Assembly: GCA_037176705.1 (NCBI GenBank)
Contig: CM073891.1
Location: forward strand, 54,004,571-54,068,570
Reading direction: 5' to 3'
Length of the DNA stretch: 64,000 bases
DNA from: Molossus alvarezi
Taxonomy: Eukaryota > Chordata > Mammalia > Chiroptera > Molossidae
Positions within the stretch are counted from its first letter, which is position 1. The number at the start of each line of letters is the position of its first letter. Shown in pieces: positions 22,453 to 35,255 of the stretch. The translations under genes and the position numbers were made by a program. Below the pieces are notes generated by a model. It was not told the DNA's origin. It saw only the letters and a list, made by a program, of their open reading frames with translations, and ran no database searches.

Positions 22453-25190
22453 TGCTTACTAGACAAATGTGACTAATCCCTAACCAATGACTAGCAGTCA
22501 GCACAGAAGGGGCTTTCCTTCTCTCTCCTAGTTTGTTGATACTTGGATTTATGCTTCTCTAAGGACAGACCTGGAAGTTAAATAGGAAATTGGTACCTGT
22601 GATGCCAGTCATGAACCGCTGGGTGTACCCTCTCAATGAAGATTTTTGTCTTCCTTAAGCCAACTTCTTCTTACTTCTCTGTTTATACCAAGTACATACC
22701 TTATGTGTTGAATGCTAACATTGTTACCTAAAATATATTTTCAACAACCCTTTATTATCCATTGTACCAAAGTATATTCCTATGAGCTCTATGTTCATTG
22801 TATTGACCATGATTAATTTGCTTTATTGTTATTAAAAGATAGTATCTTCTTGAATAGACATTAATACATTTTTATTAGTATTCATAAGTTATTTTTATAA
22901 ATGCTACTGACACAGTTATAACAGTATAAAAGAACACATTGGATGATTCTGTGAAGTTGATACTTGATATGAGCATGATGTCTAGATATTAGTAGAACAA
23001 GCCATCATACTTAAAAGAGAAGATAGCCAGATTCATGAGCCTAAAATAATATCTGAACTTTACATTTTGAATGGCCTCCAAAGAAATTTAAGCATCAGAA
23101 AGTGTATGACTGTGAAGTAATTCCTGTAAACAGAAATTATATCTTATAGATACATCCTGCCACTTTCATCAGCCCCAAGCACAGTGACTTATAAACAGCA
23201 AATACTCCACCAATATAAATATGTAATTCAAATAGTACATAAATATGGCCAAGGTATATTGACATATTCTTGACTAAAGGAAAGAACTAATCTTCTCTAA
23301 AAGAAGGCAAAGGAAGAGTGAATATTTTCAGTTATGATGAGTACACTTGAATAAGAGAGAATGAGAAGAAAGGGAAGTTAATAATTTGATATAATAATGC
23401 TTGCTTCAACATAATTAAAAGTTTTGTGCTTATCACACAAAATATAAAGTCCTTTCACATAAATTACAAAATTAAGAATTTTTAATTTACTTTAGGCTAT
23501 AACAGGCAAAGTAATAGTGTGCAAGGGAAACTGGTTCATTCTCATTCAGCCGTTCAGTGATCCATGCCTGGTCATCTTTGCTTTCCAACTCAAATGGAAA
23601 CGCTACTTAAGTGCTTGACAAGGCTTTTGTGGTACATGTTTGTCGTGGGATGATACCATATCACACACAGGTTGTGCGTTTTAAATAATACATATGTTAA
23701 ATTAAATCAAGATGTTTGTTACCGGACAGCGTAAGTGCCCCTTGACAGATCTCCAGATTCAGGTGTTTATAAAAACAAATCTGAGAAACAACATTAATTT
23801 TAAATCCTTTGAGCTGCATACAGCAATTGCAAGTTTTGGAAATACTTCAAACTTCGTTGGATTACAAAATGGAAAGTGATCAGTGTTCTGGGTGTGGGTC
23901 TTTTAAAAATATTTTCCAAATAGTTCTGCATTAGAAAATAGAATCCATGTGCTCCTATATGCCTGAACATGTTCCAAACAAAATCTAAATATTTATATAA
24001 GAAATTTCAAAATACAGTGATTTAATGGCTAGCTAACACAAAGAACATCTGTAGTATGAGTATCTCATGACATTCAATTTACACATAATCATTAAAAATA
24101 AAATAATGAAGTGAATTATTTTCACCACTATATAGAGTACCAATATATGCAAAATTTGTGATTATTAAAGATCTAGGACATGTCACTGTTCTGAATCAAA
24201 AGTTTAATTTTGAAAATAGAAAGAAAAAGATGTAAATTTTGTTTTGTTTATTTAATTGAAGAAGGATGGAGATGCAAGGAAACCTATAAATTCAAAAGTA
24301 GAAGTAAACCTAGTTCCTAAATCTTGGCCCTGCACTAAATCAACTTAGCTCTGGTGCAAAAATGTGTATAACACAAAATCTGCTTTTTTATAGAATTACA
24401 TTATAGTGGAAAGAAAGGAAAAAGAACATACACACACTAAATAAGTAATGTAAGAAAAGAAAAATAGCAATTGATTGAAACAGCACAATGAGCCAATAGG
24501 GTTGAGGACAATGTCACAAAGGACAATCAAGAAAAGGCCCTTAGAATGTACGTTTCTGCTGAAATGTCTAAGAAGAGAAGCCACCAGACCTGAAGTTGAG
24601 GAATGTGAAGAATTTGATCAGAGCTACAAATGAAGGTAAAAATTTCAAATAACTTTTTTTACTACTAAATTAACTCAATTAGGAGTTACCTTGCTGTGAA
24701 AATGGTATTGGCATACTGTGGAAGTTGTATTCTTAGGAGGGACAATGTGAAGTGTTTAAATGTAAAATGTCATAAAAACCTGCAATTCCTTTTCAAATGC
24801 TTTAGCTAAATGAAATAAACATATAAATAGAAAAAGAGAAAATGAGAGGAAAAGTAAACCTTACAAAATGTTAACAATTGAAAGGTACATGAATGTTTAT
24901 TATACTTTATGATTGAAAAAATAGGCATTAAATCTAACTAGATGTTAATGATATGAAATTTATTGAAGTTTTTATTAGAGTATGTTTCTTTTTATAAAAT
25001 TCTCCTTAACAAACTTCCATTAAGAAAAAAATAGTACAAACAGTCTCGTGCCCAGCAACAAAACACATTTCACCATGTTCAGATAACAGCAAATGCTTAA
25101 AATAAAGATAGCCAGAATCATGAGTCTGCATAGTATCTGAGGTTGACTCTGTTGTGATGCTATTCTTCAATTCTTCTTTGGCTACATTGT
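22453..25190. other. Long unassigned stretch
   Basis: About 2.7 kb without SINE, L1 or coding signal that I can recognise. Composition is mildly A+T-rich. The part 23500-23900 is more complex and could be worth an alignment for conserved noncoding DNA. Confidence 0.45.
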
Positions 25191-25194
25191 CTCT

Positions 25195-25800
25195 GTGTCT
25201 GCCATACCCCACAATTCCACCCACGTGTCTCCTCTTCTAGCCAACCTCCCCAGTGCTTCAAGCACAGTTCTGGTATCTACATTGCCTTACCTACCCCATT
25301 CTGTTTCTTATATTTCATGGCTTTGTTTCTTTTCTTCCACCTTGACCTTTTTATCTCCCTTCATTTTATTTATCATAGCATGCACAAGACTGCAATGTCT
25401 GGTTGTCCTTTGCCAAACTCATGTCTTGCATAAACTTTCATTTTACTCCCTACTCTAGCCATCCTAAAATTCTGTAAAGTTTCTCTAAATTGCAAGATGT
25501 TTCACTCTTGCATGACTTTGTCGAAACTGCAACTTTTATTCTACACATCTGTACACTGTCTCTACTTATTATTCAAAATAGTTTTTCAAAGGTGGGAATT
25601 TTTCAACAATCGCATCCCACCCCAGAACTAAGTACCTATACCATAGTTCCAAAAATATTCAATAACCCTTTGTTATTTTTGGAATAAAATATTTTGAAAG
25701 TAGGGACCCTGTTAATTCATTACTAAATGCACACCACCAACCATCTGGTTTGTCATTGAACAAATGTTTGTTGTAATAATGAATAGGTTAAATAAGCAAG
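25195..25800 (+). mobile_element. L2-like ancient LINE remnant
   Basis: Pyrimidine-rich coding-like stretch followed by 'gtagggaccctgttaatt' and 'ttgaacaaatgtttgttg' with 'aatgaat' near the end, an arrangement typical of the 3' end of mammal-wide L2 elements. The similarity is by motif only, and the left edge is uncertain. Confidence 0.45.
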
Positions 25801-26059
25801 GTTAAAATTATCTCATCTTTTTTTTTTTTTTAATGAATATATCCTTTTTATTATGTTTCTAAGAATAAAAAAGCAAGTATTTCTAAACAGAAATGTTATG
25901 GGGACTTTAAAAATGACTCCTTTTCTCTTCGGCATTTCAGTGATTTCAAGTTTAGTTATCCAAGTCAGAATCCTGAGCCTGTTTTCTCAAATGTACAAGG
26001 AAAATACTGTCTTCCTCACAGGATTCAGAGGGTTTAAAGTGATATGTAAAACTATTACA

Positions 26060-27405
26060 GAGCTACAGTAGTGAACACAGTATGGTACTGGCAAAAGGAC
26101 AGTCATTTAGTCCCATGGAATATCAAGCCCAGAAATAAACCCTCACATATACGGTCAATTAACTTTTGAATAGGCTGCCAAGACAATTCAAGGAGAAAGG
26201 GCAGTCTTTTCAACAAATGTTGCTGGGAAAACTAGACACCCAAATGCAAATAAAGTTAAATCTTTATACAAAACTCAAAATGGATCAAAAATCTAAATGT
26301 AAAAACTAAAACTATAAAACTCTTAGAAGAATACAGAGAAAAATGTTCATGATATTGGATTTGGCAACGCCTCCTTAGATATGGCACCAAAAGCACAGGC
26401 AACAACAACAAAAATAGGCAAGTTGGTCTTCAACAAAATTTAAAATTTTTGTCCATCAAAGGACACTATCAAGAGAGTGAATAGGCAACCCACAGAATAA
26501 GAAACCATTTGCAAGTTATGTATCTGATAATGGATTGATATTCAAAATATATAAAGAACTCCTACAATAACAAAAATAAAATAAATAAAAATAGGCAAAA
26601 GACTTGGATACTTCTCCACGAAGATATACAAATAGCCAATAAGCACATAAAAAGATGCTTAGCATCACAAGCCACTAGGGAAAGGCAAATCAAAACCACG
26701 ATAAAATAACGCTTTATACCCATTAGTATAGCTGTTAAAAACAAAAACAAGTGTTAGTGAGGAGATGGAGACCTTGGAATCAGTGTACTTTGCTGGTGGA
26801 AATGTAAAATAGTGTGGCCACTTTGGAAAACTGTGATTCCTTAAACAGAATTATCATACAATCCAGCAACTTCACTCGTAGGTATGTACCCAAAAGAATT
26901 TAAAGCAGAGACTTGAACAGATACGTACACAAAATGTTCATAGCAGCATTATTCACAACAGAAAAAAAAGTCCATCAATCTAAGTGTCCATCAGCAGATG
27001 AACAAAATGTGTATATACATACAATGAAATGTTATTCACTTTAAAAAGGAATGAAATTCTGATACAGGTTACAACATAGATGATACCTGAAAACATAAAA
27101 TATGAAATAAGACAGACATAAAGAACAAATACTGTATGATTCTATTTACATAAGGTGACTAAAGCAGTCAAATTTGAAGAGAGAAAGAACAGAGGTTATC
27201 AGCAGCTAGAGTTGAGGAAGGAAATGGGGATTTACCATTGAACAGTCAAGTTAAGTTTGTTTGGGAAGATTAAAAGAAAGTTCAGGAAATAGTAGAGAAT
27301 GGTTACACGATACTGTGAATGCACTTAATGACACTAAACTGTGTACTTAAAAATGATTAAAATGGTAAATTTGGTTATATATTTTACCATAATAAATTAT
27401 TAAAT
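26060..27405 (+). mobile_element. Old L1 3' part
   Basis: The order of L1 ORF2-3'UTR landmarks is clear: 'tatggtactggcaaaagga' (26081), 'gctgggaaaactagacacc' (26222), 'ggacactatcaagagagtg' (26461), 'aagtgttagtgaggagatgg' (26750), 'ttcatagcagcattattcac' (26938). The terminus is near 'ccataataaattatt'. There are many stops and indels, so it is an L1M-age copy. Confidence 0.8.
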
Positions 27406-27534
27406 GATAATGTATCTAAAGGCCTCACCACATTTGGTGAACCTTTTGTTCCTCAGCTGAGATGGTGGTTACAGAATTTATTTAGATAATACTTTATAAA
27501 ATCTTGGTTGGTAGTGATGATAAACAGCACCCAC

Positions 27535-27567
27535 TCCAACACCCACACCCACACCCACACACATACA
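27535..27567. repeat. (CACCCA)n short array
   Basis: 'acaccc' units grading into 'acacacatacac'. It would lie near the end of the inferred retrocopy 3'UTR, read there as GTGTGGGTGTGG on the minus strand. Confidence 0.8.
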
Positions 27568-29217
27568 CCATCACACTCAATACTTTATCAAATATGTATA
27601 CTACCTATCAAATATCTATAGCTATAGTTTTCAAAGGACTGCACATCCAAATGAATTCACTAATGATACAGAGTTTACATCCCCCCAAAATGACAGATAA
27701 AAACACATACAATTCTCTAAGCACAAAGCTTATATTCACAAGTAACATTTTGCTTAAAGACAAAATTTCAATTAATAATCACAATGGGAATTTAGTTATT
27801 TAATGCAACCACTAATCTAATGTCACCAATAAAATCTAAACAGTTATATTGTAAAACCAAGGTTATATTGAGTGGACATGCATTAATAGTCTATACACTG
27901 TAACATTACACCAGAAAAAGTAATTGAATACAAAATTTCCCTTGATTTTTGGTGGTTTTCAAATTTTATGACACAGATTACCAAAAGAACTATAAAAACA
28001 AATTTTAAGTATTTTCAGTAAAATGGTAAAAAACTGAATACGCTGTCAAGTGTTCAAATTGGGCTCAAGATTTAAAACCTCACGCTGGCCCCAATCTGTC
28101 AAAAATGACAGAAATAGTTATAATGACTAGTTAGGTTTTAATTACAATGGTTTTAGAGGACTAGTCTCCCCTGGCATAAACCCTTTAGGGTTACTTTCTC
28201 AATGCAAACAGGTCTTTGTAAATACTGTGATATCAACTTGGAAACATACCTGTAATCAGAACAGGGATGAAAAATAACACACAAGTCCATCTTATTTCTG
28301 ACCTGCCATCATAAAGCCTTCTGGGTCCAAACGACGAACACTGTCCCTCAATATAAAACCAAATTAAGAAGAGAATGACTTACCCTCTGGCTAACATTCT
28401 TCTACAGAATTACCTTTTACTGCGTATCAAGGCAGGGCTCAAGCTCTGTTAACTTGCTTCTCCAGAGTGTAACAAGCAGAGCACTAACTTAATAACCCTA
28501 TATACGGCAACCCAAAAAATGAAACACTTTTCAAACAAAGGCAAACATTTTTTTCCCCACTATTAGTTCTGTGTGTCATGTTATTCTTCACTTACATAGT
28601 TAACCACTTAAAAAGAATTGGGGAGGCTTTGAACATATCTTGTACTTTTTCATCAAGGCTAAAGTGCAAAATATCTCCATATCTCTGGTATTTTAATAGG
28701 AAAAATCATCAAACATACATAATAAAGGAACTGAAGTGACAGAAAAACTAATACAAAAAAAGACTTCTTTAAATATATACTTGGAGACTACATAAGACCA
28801 ATATAATATTACTTTCTTCAGTGAAATCTGTAAATGAACCAAGTTCTCACTGAACTTGAGATTTTATTTGATTCTCTTTCCCAAAATCAGAAATTCCAAA
28901 ATTAGAGGGGAGAAAAAAGGGAAAAAATAACATTGCATGACAATAGACACTAAGTTCATAAGGAACCTTTTTTAAAAAAATGAGGTATTATGGAAGAAAA
29001 TACCATGAAAACAATAATCCTATGAGAATTGATTTTTAAACACAGTAAATTTGAGCCTTGGTCTTCATAAGATACTACAGCTTATATAGAAAACTATAAA
29101 TATACAATACTCCAGGAAAAAAACATCAAAATACGTATTATTTCACATTCTGTAAGGCCTAAACTTTTGAAGAGAGGAAAAGAGATGGCCAACTGAATCT
29201 TAAGAATAGAGAACCAT

Positions 29218-29438
29218 GCCCTGCCCGGTGGCTCAACTGGTTAGAACACTGTCCCGTTGTCCCGTACACCAAAAGGTTGCATGTTCAATTCCTGGTCAGA
29301 GCACATACCTAGGTGGCAGATTCTACCTCCAGGCGGGACAGTATAGGACAACTGATCAATGTCTCTCTCTCTCCCCTTCCCTTCTGCTCTCTCTAAAAAT
29401 TGATAAAAACATATCCTCAGATGAGGATTTTTAAAAAA
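29218..29438 (+). mobile_element. Bat SINE, diverged, inside the RNF2 retrocopy
   Basis: GCCCTGCCCGGTGGCTCAAC head, 'caccaaaaggttgcatgtt' B-box region, CT-rich middle and 'tcctcagatgaggattttt' tail. An imperfect 14-bp duplication, gaatagagaaccat and gaatacagaactat, flanks it (29204-29217, 29439-29452). It combines a 'caccaaaaggt' head with the TGAGGAT tail. Confidence 0.9.
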
Positions 29439-29707
29439 GAATACAGAACTATGAAAGTTCCTGGGTCAAAGGGTACTCCAAATGAAACCATACTTCGTAA
29501 AGACATACAACTTAGATATATTTTTAAAAGGAAAGAATAAGTTCTGAATAACTGCAATCCCTTCCAAAAAGGAAATCTTAAATTAAGGGGAAAAGATTCT
29601 AATAGTGTAAACAAGGCTGGCTCAGGAAGAAAGCTGGACAACATATCCAAGATACTGTCCATAAAAGTAATGATGATACATCTTTAATAATAAAGAAATA
29701 GGCTATA

Positions 29708-30021
29708 CCAAGCAGAAAAAGACAAATACCACATGATCTCACTTATATACGGAATATAATGAACATAACAGTCTGAGGAATACAGTAGACCCAGACACAT
29801 AGAAGTAGGGCACAGACTGACATCCCTCAGAGGAGGGGATGGGGGGTGGGGGGGTGGGAAGAGATAAACCACAGAACTTATATGCATGTATGCATGACCA
29901 ATGGACATGGACAACTAAGCCGGGGACAGGGGGGAGGTGGGTGGGGTGGGGGGTGCCAATGGGGTAAAAAGGTAAAATGTCTGTAACAAAAAAATAAATA
30001 AAAATTCATTAAAAAAAAAAA
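29708..30021 (+). mobile_element. L1 3'UTR-only insertion inside the RNF2 retrocopy
   Basis: A 314-bp, severely 5'-truncated L1 bearing only the last codons of ORF2 and the 3'UTR, with an A tail (30011-30021). A perfect 16-bp target duplication, AAAGAAATAGGCTATA, bounds it (29692-29707, 30022-30037). The 3'UTR has two G-rich tracts (29835-29862, 29921-29954). The sharp boundaries make it the best-dated event within the retrocopy. Confidence 0.95.
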
Positions 30022-30073
30022 AAAGAAATAGGCTATAAAAAAGTTCATTCTCCAGATTGGTTTTAGTAAAAGC

Positions 30074-31083
30074 TCATTTGTGCTCCTTCGTGGGTGCATA
30101 ATAAAGTTCCATGGGTTTGTTCACTTTCCAGTATTTCTCACTGACCAATTCCAAAGAAAAAGAGCCATTTAATACAGTGAACTGCCCACTGGCTGTTGCT
30201 ATGTAAATGGTATACTGCTTCTCACTGGCTGTATCAAGGTTCATCTGGTTTGATTCTCCTTTGCTCCGAAGTTCTTCTAAAGCTAATCTCACAGCCAGAT
30301 ACTTGGATAAGTGATCAACAGTGGCATTACCAGAAGTCTTTATATATCTGGTCTGAGCACTGTCATCTTTTTCCATCAGTGTGGGATGAGGCCTGAATAC
30401 TAACTCAATTTCACTAGCACCATCCATTACTGGATCCATGCCACTGCTGCATTGTTGTTATCAAGCTGGAGCCCAGAATCATCTGATGTTTTGGTCTGTT
30501 TGTTACTAGGCCCTGCTTCCTGGTTGCTATGTGTGGATGCATTGCTACAGTGAGAACTGTCGCCATTGTCTTCTGCTCCACTGCCATTTTCAATCTGTTG
30601 TTTCTTGCTTCATTGTAATCTGTTCATGGCCTGTATCTTTAGTCCTTCCTCAATGCTGTGACTGAGTGCTTGCTGGTTATTGTGCTTGTTGATCCTGGCT
30701 AATACTCTCTCTTGATGAGCTTCATATTCATCACGACTTGGATAAATTTTGCTGATGAGTGCATCAAAGTTTGGGTCTGGCCTTAGTGATCTTTTGGAAA
30801 CTAGCTTTTTCCGACATGTAGGACATTCTTTATTGCCACTTCTGAGGGCTGTGGTGATGCAGTCTGCACATAAACGATGTAAACACTCCTTTGTAGTCAT
30901 GGTGTTCTTCAACATATCCAAACAAATTGGGCACATTAATTCACTGTGCAGACTTCGAGGTGAAACCACGATTTCCAAGCCATCTGTTATTGCCTCCTGA
31001 GGTGTTCGTTGTAATTCATATAAACTGAGTTCCCATGTTTTGCTTAATGGTTGAGTTCCGTTTGTCTGCACCGCCTGAGACAT
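30074..31083 (-). pseudogene. RNF2: RNF2 (RING2/RING1B) processed retrocopy, coding part
   Basis: RNF2 is the catalytic E3 subunit of polycomb repressive complex 1 and ubiquitinates histone H2A; this copy is intronless. The ATG is at 31083-31081. The N-terminal part and the RING domain are nearly identical to the mammalian protein, and all eight zinc ligands (CPIC ... CLH ... CADC ... CPTC) are kept. A few substitutions are visible, such as F to L after the RING histidine. The frame stops at codon 158 (TGA, 30612-30610), where the parent has an arginine; a CGA to TGA change is likely. A 1-bp deletion near 30440 then shifts the frame. The C-terminal RAWUL part is open again from 30439 to the normal stop at 30074. 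Length matches the 336-codon parent. It cannot make a full protein; a RING-only peptide is conceivable but unsupported. Confidence 0.95.
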
Positions 31084-31168
31084 TGCGGCTCCTGCCCCAG
31101 CCCGGGACTCCGCGGACCGCGGCCGGAGCGAGACTCGGGGACAAACCGCCGCACAATACGGCGAGCCT
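31084..31168 (-). other. 5'UTR of the RNF2 retrocopy
   Basis: A G+C- and CpG-rich stretch directly upstream of the retrocopy ATG that ends abruptly at A+T-rich DNA near 31168, as expected for the 5' end of a full-length mRNA copy. CpGs are still frequent, which argues against great age or heavy methylation decay. No target duplication could be matched to the 3' side. Confidence 0.75.
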
Positions 31169-32735
31169 ATCTCATCATCTTTAATTATTTTGTTAAAATA
31201 GATTTATAATTTCTCTGAGAAATGCTTAAAATGTATGACATTTATTCAAAAATATTTCTTTGTCTTCTAATGTGTTATTTGCTAAGTATAAAGATATAGG
31301 ATAAAGCCCTGTCATCAACAAGGTCAAAGTCAAGAAGAAAAGATAGATCAATAAAAAATAATTCACAGTGATAAGTGCTTTGATAAAATATGTACAGGAT
31401 GCAACAGGATCAGTCAGGAAGGTACTTACCTTAGGCTAGAATTAAGAGACACATAGGATTGTTCTCCTAAAAAATGATACATTCTCCAACACAAAATACA
31501 TAGGAATTACGTAAATGAAAGAGTGTTAGTATGTTGACGTAAGCAGATAATGACGTTATAAGATTTCCATTACAGGAAGATCTCCCTGAAAAACAATAAG
31601 AAGATAGATAAGAAAAAAAATAAATTTTGAGGATTGAAGCAAACACAGTAGCAGTAGCAATGGAGAATAATAATTCATGAGAAATTTAGAAAATTGATTG
31701 GGAATAATTTGGTGTGTGATTGTGAGAGTATAAGAAAGAAAACTTGAGAAGATTCTTTAGTTTCTGTCATGTACAGTAAAGTATCTTTTTATTCCATTCA
31801 ATGGCAAAAGGTGGGTTAGTTAGCAGGTGTGGAGAAAGAGATGGTTTGATTTTTAACATATTGAATCCTTAATGCCCATGGACACTAAAATGTTGTCTCC
31901 AAAGCTCAGGAAATAATTTATATTTGAAGCACACATTTATGGACTCTTCATGCATGAATGATTGCTAACCCTCTTGTACATGACTTCACCAAGGGAGAGT
32001 ACTAAAATGCTCAAAGAAAAGTCCCTGGAAAACGTCAACAGATAAGGAATAAATGCTGGAAAATGATACTAAGACAGAGTGGCCATAGAGATAGAAGTAA
32101 TATATTGACAAAGTAAGCTAATCTTGAATTCCAGAGAAAGAAAGATTTAAAGGGGTTATAGAACACCGTTTCAAATGTCCTAGCAGAATCACTTAACCAT
32201 AAAGCAAGTTTGCAAAAATACTACTTAGATAATACCTTTATTTATTTTAAAGTTACTTTCAATTATGTATTCTTATTTCTACACACAGTTAAGTCAAATA
32301 ATGTTATTCTTGTTGTTATTGTTAATGAATTAATACATTTTTATCTGAATTTAGTAATTAAACTACCTAATGTTTAGAGTGATACCTGGAAAAGTATTCA
32401 TCAAATGGTTAATGGTAAGGTTTTTTTTATTTTTTTTATTTTTTTTGGATGTTTGCTTGTGTAATTCTGATTTAGTTTTTAGTATTGGTTTTTTAACACT
32501 TATATGTTCCTCAAATTTACTTCTTAATGCACATATATTACACAAAAAAAAAAGTTGAGAAAGCATGTGTTTTATACAAATATATAAGAATAGAAAATAT
32601 AACATTTTAGGTGTTCTTTTATAATATAAACACAAATTCAATATAAAAATAATGTTTTGTGGCTGTCTTATTTATGGAAAGTGTTGGATAGTTCAATATT
32701 CCAAACTAGATCATCTGTATTCTAGATGTTATGTA
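31169..32735. other. Unassigned intergenic sequence
   Basis: A+T-rich without genes. The segment 31285-31480 ('ataaagccctgtcatcaac', 'cacagtgataagtgctttga') recalls a mammal-wide ancient repeat, not resolved. A T-rich run lies at 32417-32446. Confidence 0.4.
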
Positions 32736-32739
32736 TTAT

Positions 32740-35255
32740 ATAAAAACTGAGATATCACTAATCTGCAATAACATGCACATATCTTAAATATTCAATTGAG
32801 TAACTTTTGATAAATCCATGAATCTTTTAAACCAACACTACAATCAAAATATTGAACATTACCAAGTCCCTAGAAAGTTCTCTTATGTCATTATCACACT
32901 TACTATGATTATAGATTATTAGTTTTCTTCATGTATCTGGATTTAATCAAATGAAATTACCCTATGTTCTTTTGTGTCTGGTTTCATTTGCTTATATAAT
33001 ATTTTAAGATCCCATCCTATGTTGAATTTCAGCAATTTATTTTTTAAAAACTTTATAGAGTATATTAGAAGGTATGGCTATAGTACATTTGTTTATCTTT
33101 TCCTTTGTTGATGAATATTTGACTTGTTTCCAATTTTTAGCTACTATCAATAAAGCTACTCTAAACTTTCTTACATAAGACTTTGTGTGGATATGCTTTC
33201 ATTTCTCTTGGGTAAATACCAAAAGTTGAATTACTGGGTTATATGGTAACTGTTTATTCAGTTTTATAATAAACTTGCCATCACTTCTCCAAGTACTTGA
33301 CAGGTTTACATTCCTAACAGCAATATATGAGTTACCTGAATTCTTACCAACGCTGATGTTGTCAGCCATTTTTGTTAGTCATTTTACTGGGTTTCAAGTG
33401 GTATTACATTGTGATTTCAATATTTATTTCCCTGATGACTAATAATGCTGAATGTCTTCTTGTGTGCTTATTGCCCATTTATATTTCCTGTTTGTAAAGT
33501 ATCTAATCAAGTCTTTTGGGCATTTGGAGATTGCTCATTATTAATTTGTGGGAGTTCTTTATGTATCATGGATAAAAGATCTTTTTCTGATATATTTGAC
33601 TATTTTCCTCAGTCTGTTCCTTGTTATTTTCTTAATGTCACCTTTTGATGATTGAAAAAATTTTAATTTTAATAAATTTCACTGTATCACTTTTTTCTTT
33701 ATAGTGTGTGCTTTCTGTGTCTTTAACCTTTATTTATTTTATTATTATTATTTTTTTTATCCTCACCCGAGGACATTTTCCCATTTTTTGTCCAGATAGA
33801 GTGGGAGGGAGAGAGAGGAAGAGAGAGAGAGAGATACATCGATGTGAGACGCATCAAGTGGTTGCCACCCACACAACCCCAACCGGGGCAGGGGACAAAC
33901 TGCAACCGAGGTACGTGCCCTTAGTGGGAACCGAACCCGTGTCTCTCTGGACTGCAGGCTGACACTCTAACCACTGTACCAAACTGGCCAGGGCCCTTTA
34001 TTTAATCTTAATCAAAAGATATTCTCATGTGTTTCTTTAAGTTTTATGATTCTGATTTTTATGTTGATATTACTGATCCATCGTAAATTAATTTTGGGAG
34101 AGACTGCAATAGTACTTTTCTCTTCATGAATATCAAGTTGTTCCATTATCGTCTGTCAAAAACACTGTCTTTTTTTCTATTAAATTTTCTCAACATTGTT
34201 TATGAAAACACAGTTGACCCTATATATGTAAATTTATTTCTGATTTCTTTATTCTGTTACATATCAATATTACACTCTCTTGATTATTGTAGCTTTATAG
34301 CAAGTCTTAAATACAGGTAATATAATTTATAATTATTCTTTGTATAAAATGTATATAAAAGGAATTCGTACTTTTTTTTCATGATTGTGGCTATTCTAGA
34401 TTATCCTCACCTCTATATAATTTTTAGAATCATCTTGTTTATTTCCTCAATTTTGATAAGGACTATGGTTGAATCTATGTATCTGTTTAGAGAGAATAGA
34501 TATGTTATTATTATAGAGCTTTGGCTCTATCTATGCCTTATCTATGTTGTTATTTAAGCTTTTAATTTAATGTATGAGGTTTGTGGGTTATAGGAAAGAA
34601 GTCTTACTTATCTTTCATTACAGTCCATTTTTATACATTATACATTTCTTTGTGCTACTATTAAATCATATTTAAAAACTGTTCCAATTGTTTAATGTTG
34701 AAATATATATTTTCCTTGTATACTAATATTTTCTATGTATAAATCGTGATATCTATGATAAATGAGAATTTATCTTCTTTTAAAACTTTTTTTATTTCTT
34801 TTCAAATTGCAAGTAGAAAAAATTCTCTTCTATTGTTTTATAGCCTGTGGGAAAATATTTTAATATTTCACAACTAATTGAGTTATTAGTTAAATATTTT
34901 TTCACATGTCTTTTAGCAGAATGAGAAAGTCTCTCCTTTAAGTTTGCTGAAGTAAATGATATATTATAGAGGTGCTGATTCTTTAAATATTGAGGTTATA
35001 AATGGTCTTTTTCTTTAATATATTTAATGAGGGTTATTATGTTTCTTCTTTAAATTTGGGGGATAAAACCACTTAGATATGACACCATATTGAATTTATA
35101 TATTGCTTGATCCAATTTATAATATTTTGTTAAGGATTTTTATATTTACATATATGATGCATATTAGCTTATTATTCTTTTTTCTTGTATTATCTTTTCA
35201 AGTCCTAGTATCAGGACTACGTTAACCCCATAACATAAATTGGGAAGTAAGTACA
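32740..35255 (-). mobile_element. Old L1, antisense, ORF2 and 3'UTR
   Basis: Reverse-complement landmarks run in L1 order from the 3'UTR to the RT core: 'ttgtttccaatttttagcta' (33124), 'tccctgatgactaataatgc' (33429), 'attactgggttatatggta' (33230), 'tctgttccttgttattttc' (33614), and near the far end 'aaattgggaagtaagta' (35237). It is heavily decayed with no frames left. A Ves SINE (33737-33994) is inserted. Confidence 0.8.
33737..33994 (-). mobile_element. Ves SINE, antisense, inside old L1
   Basis: A full Ves in reverse: 'tatcctcacccgagga' tail, GA-rich middle, 'catcgatgtgag', 'gggaaccgaacccgtgtct' (B box reversed) and 'aaactggccagggc' head. A perfect 10-bp target duplication, CCTTTATTTA, flanks it (33727-33736, 33995-34004). 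CpGs in the head are well kept, so it is young. Confidence 0.95.

Larger units (their letters stand above)
27470..30073 (-). other. Inferred 3'UTR of the RNF2 retrocopy
   Basis: Directly behind the RNF2 stop codon, minus-strand sequence continues without an obvious repeat except for two clean later insertions (L1 fragment 29708-30021, Ves 29218-29438). If these and their target duplications are removed, about 2.0 kb remains before an AATAAA-type hexamer on the minus strand at about 27477-27482, close to what I recall for the RNF2 3'UTR. The end point is an inference: I see no poly-A tail and no matching target duplication. Confidence 0.45.
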
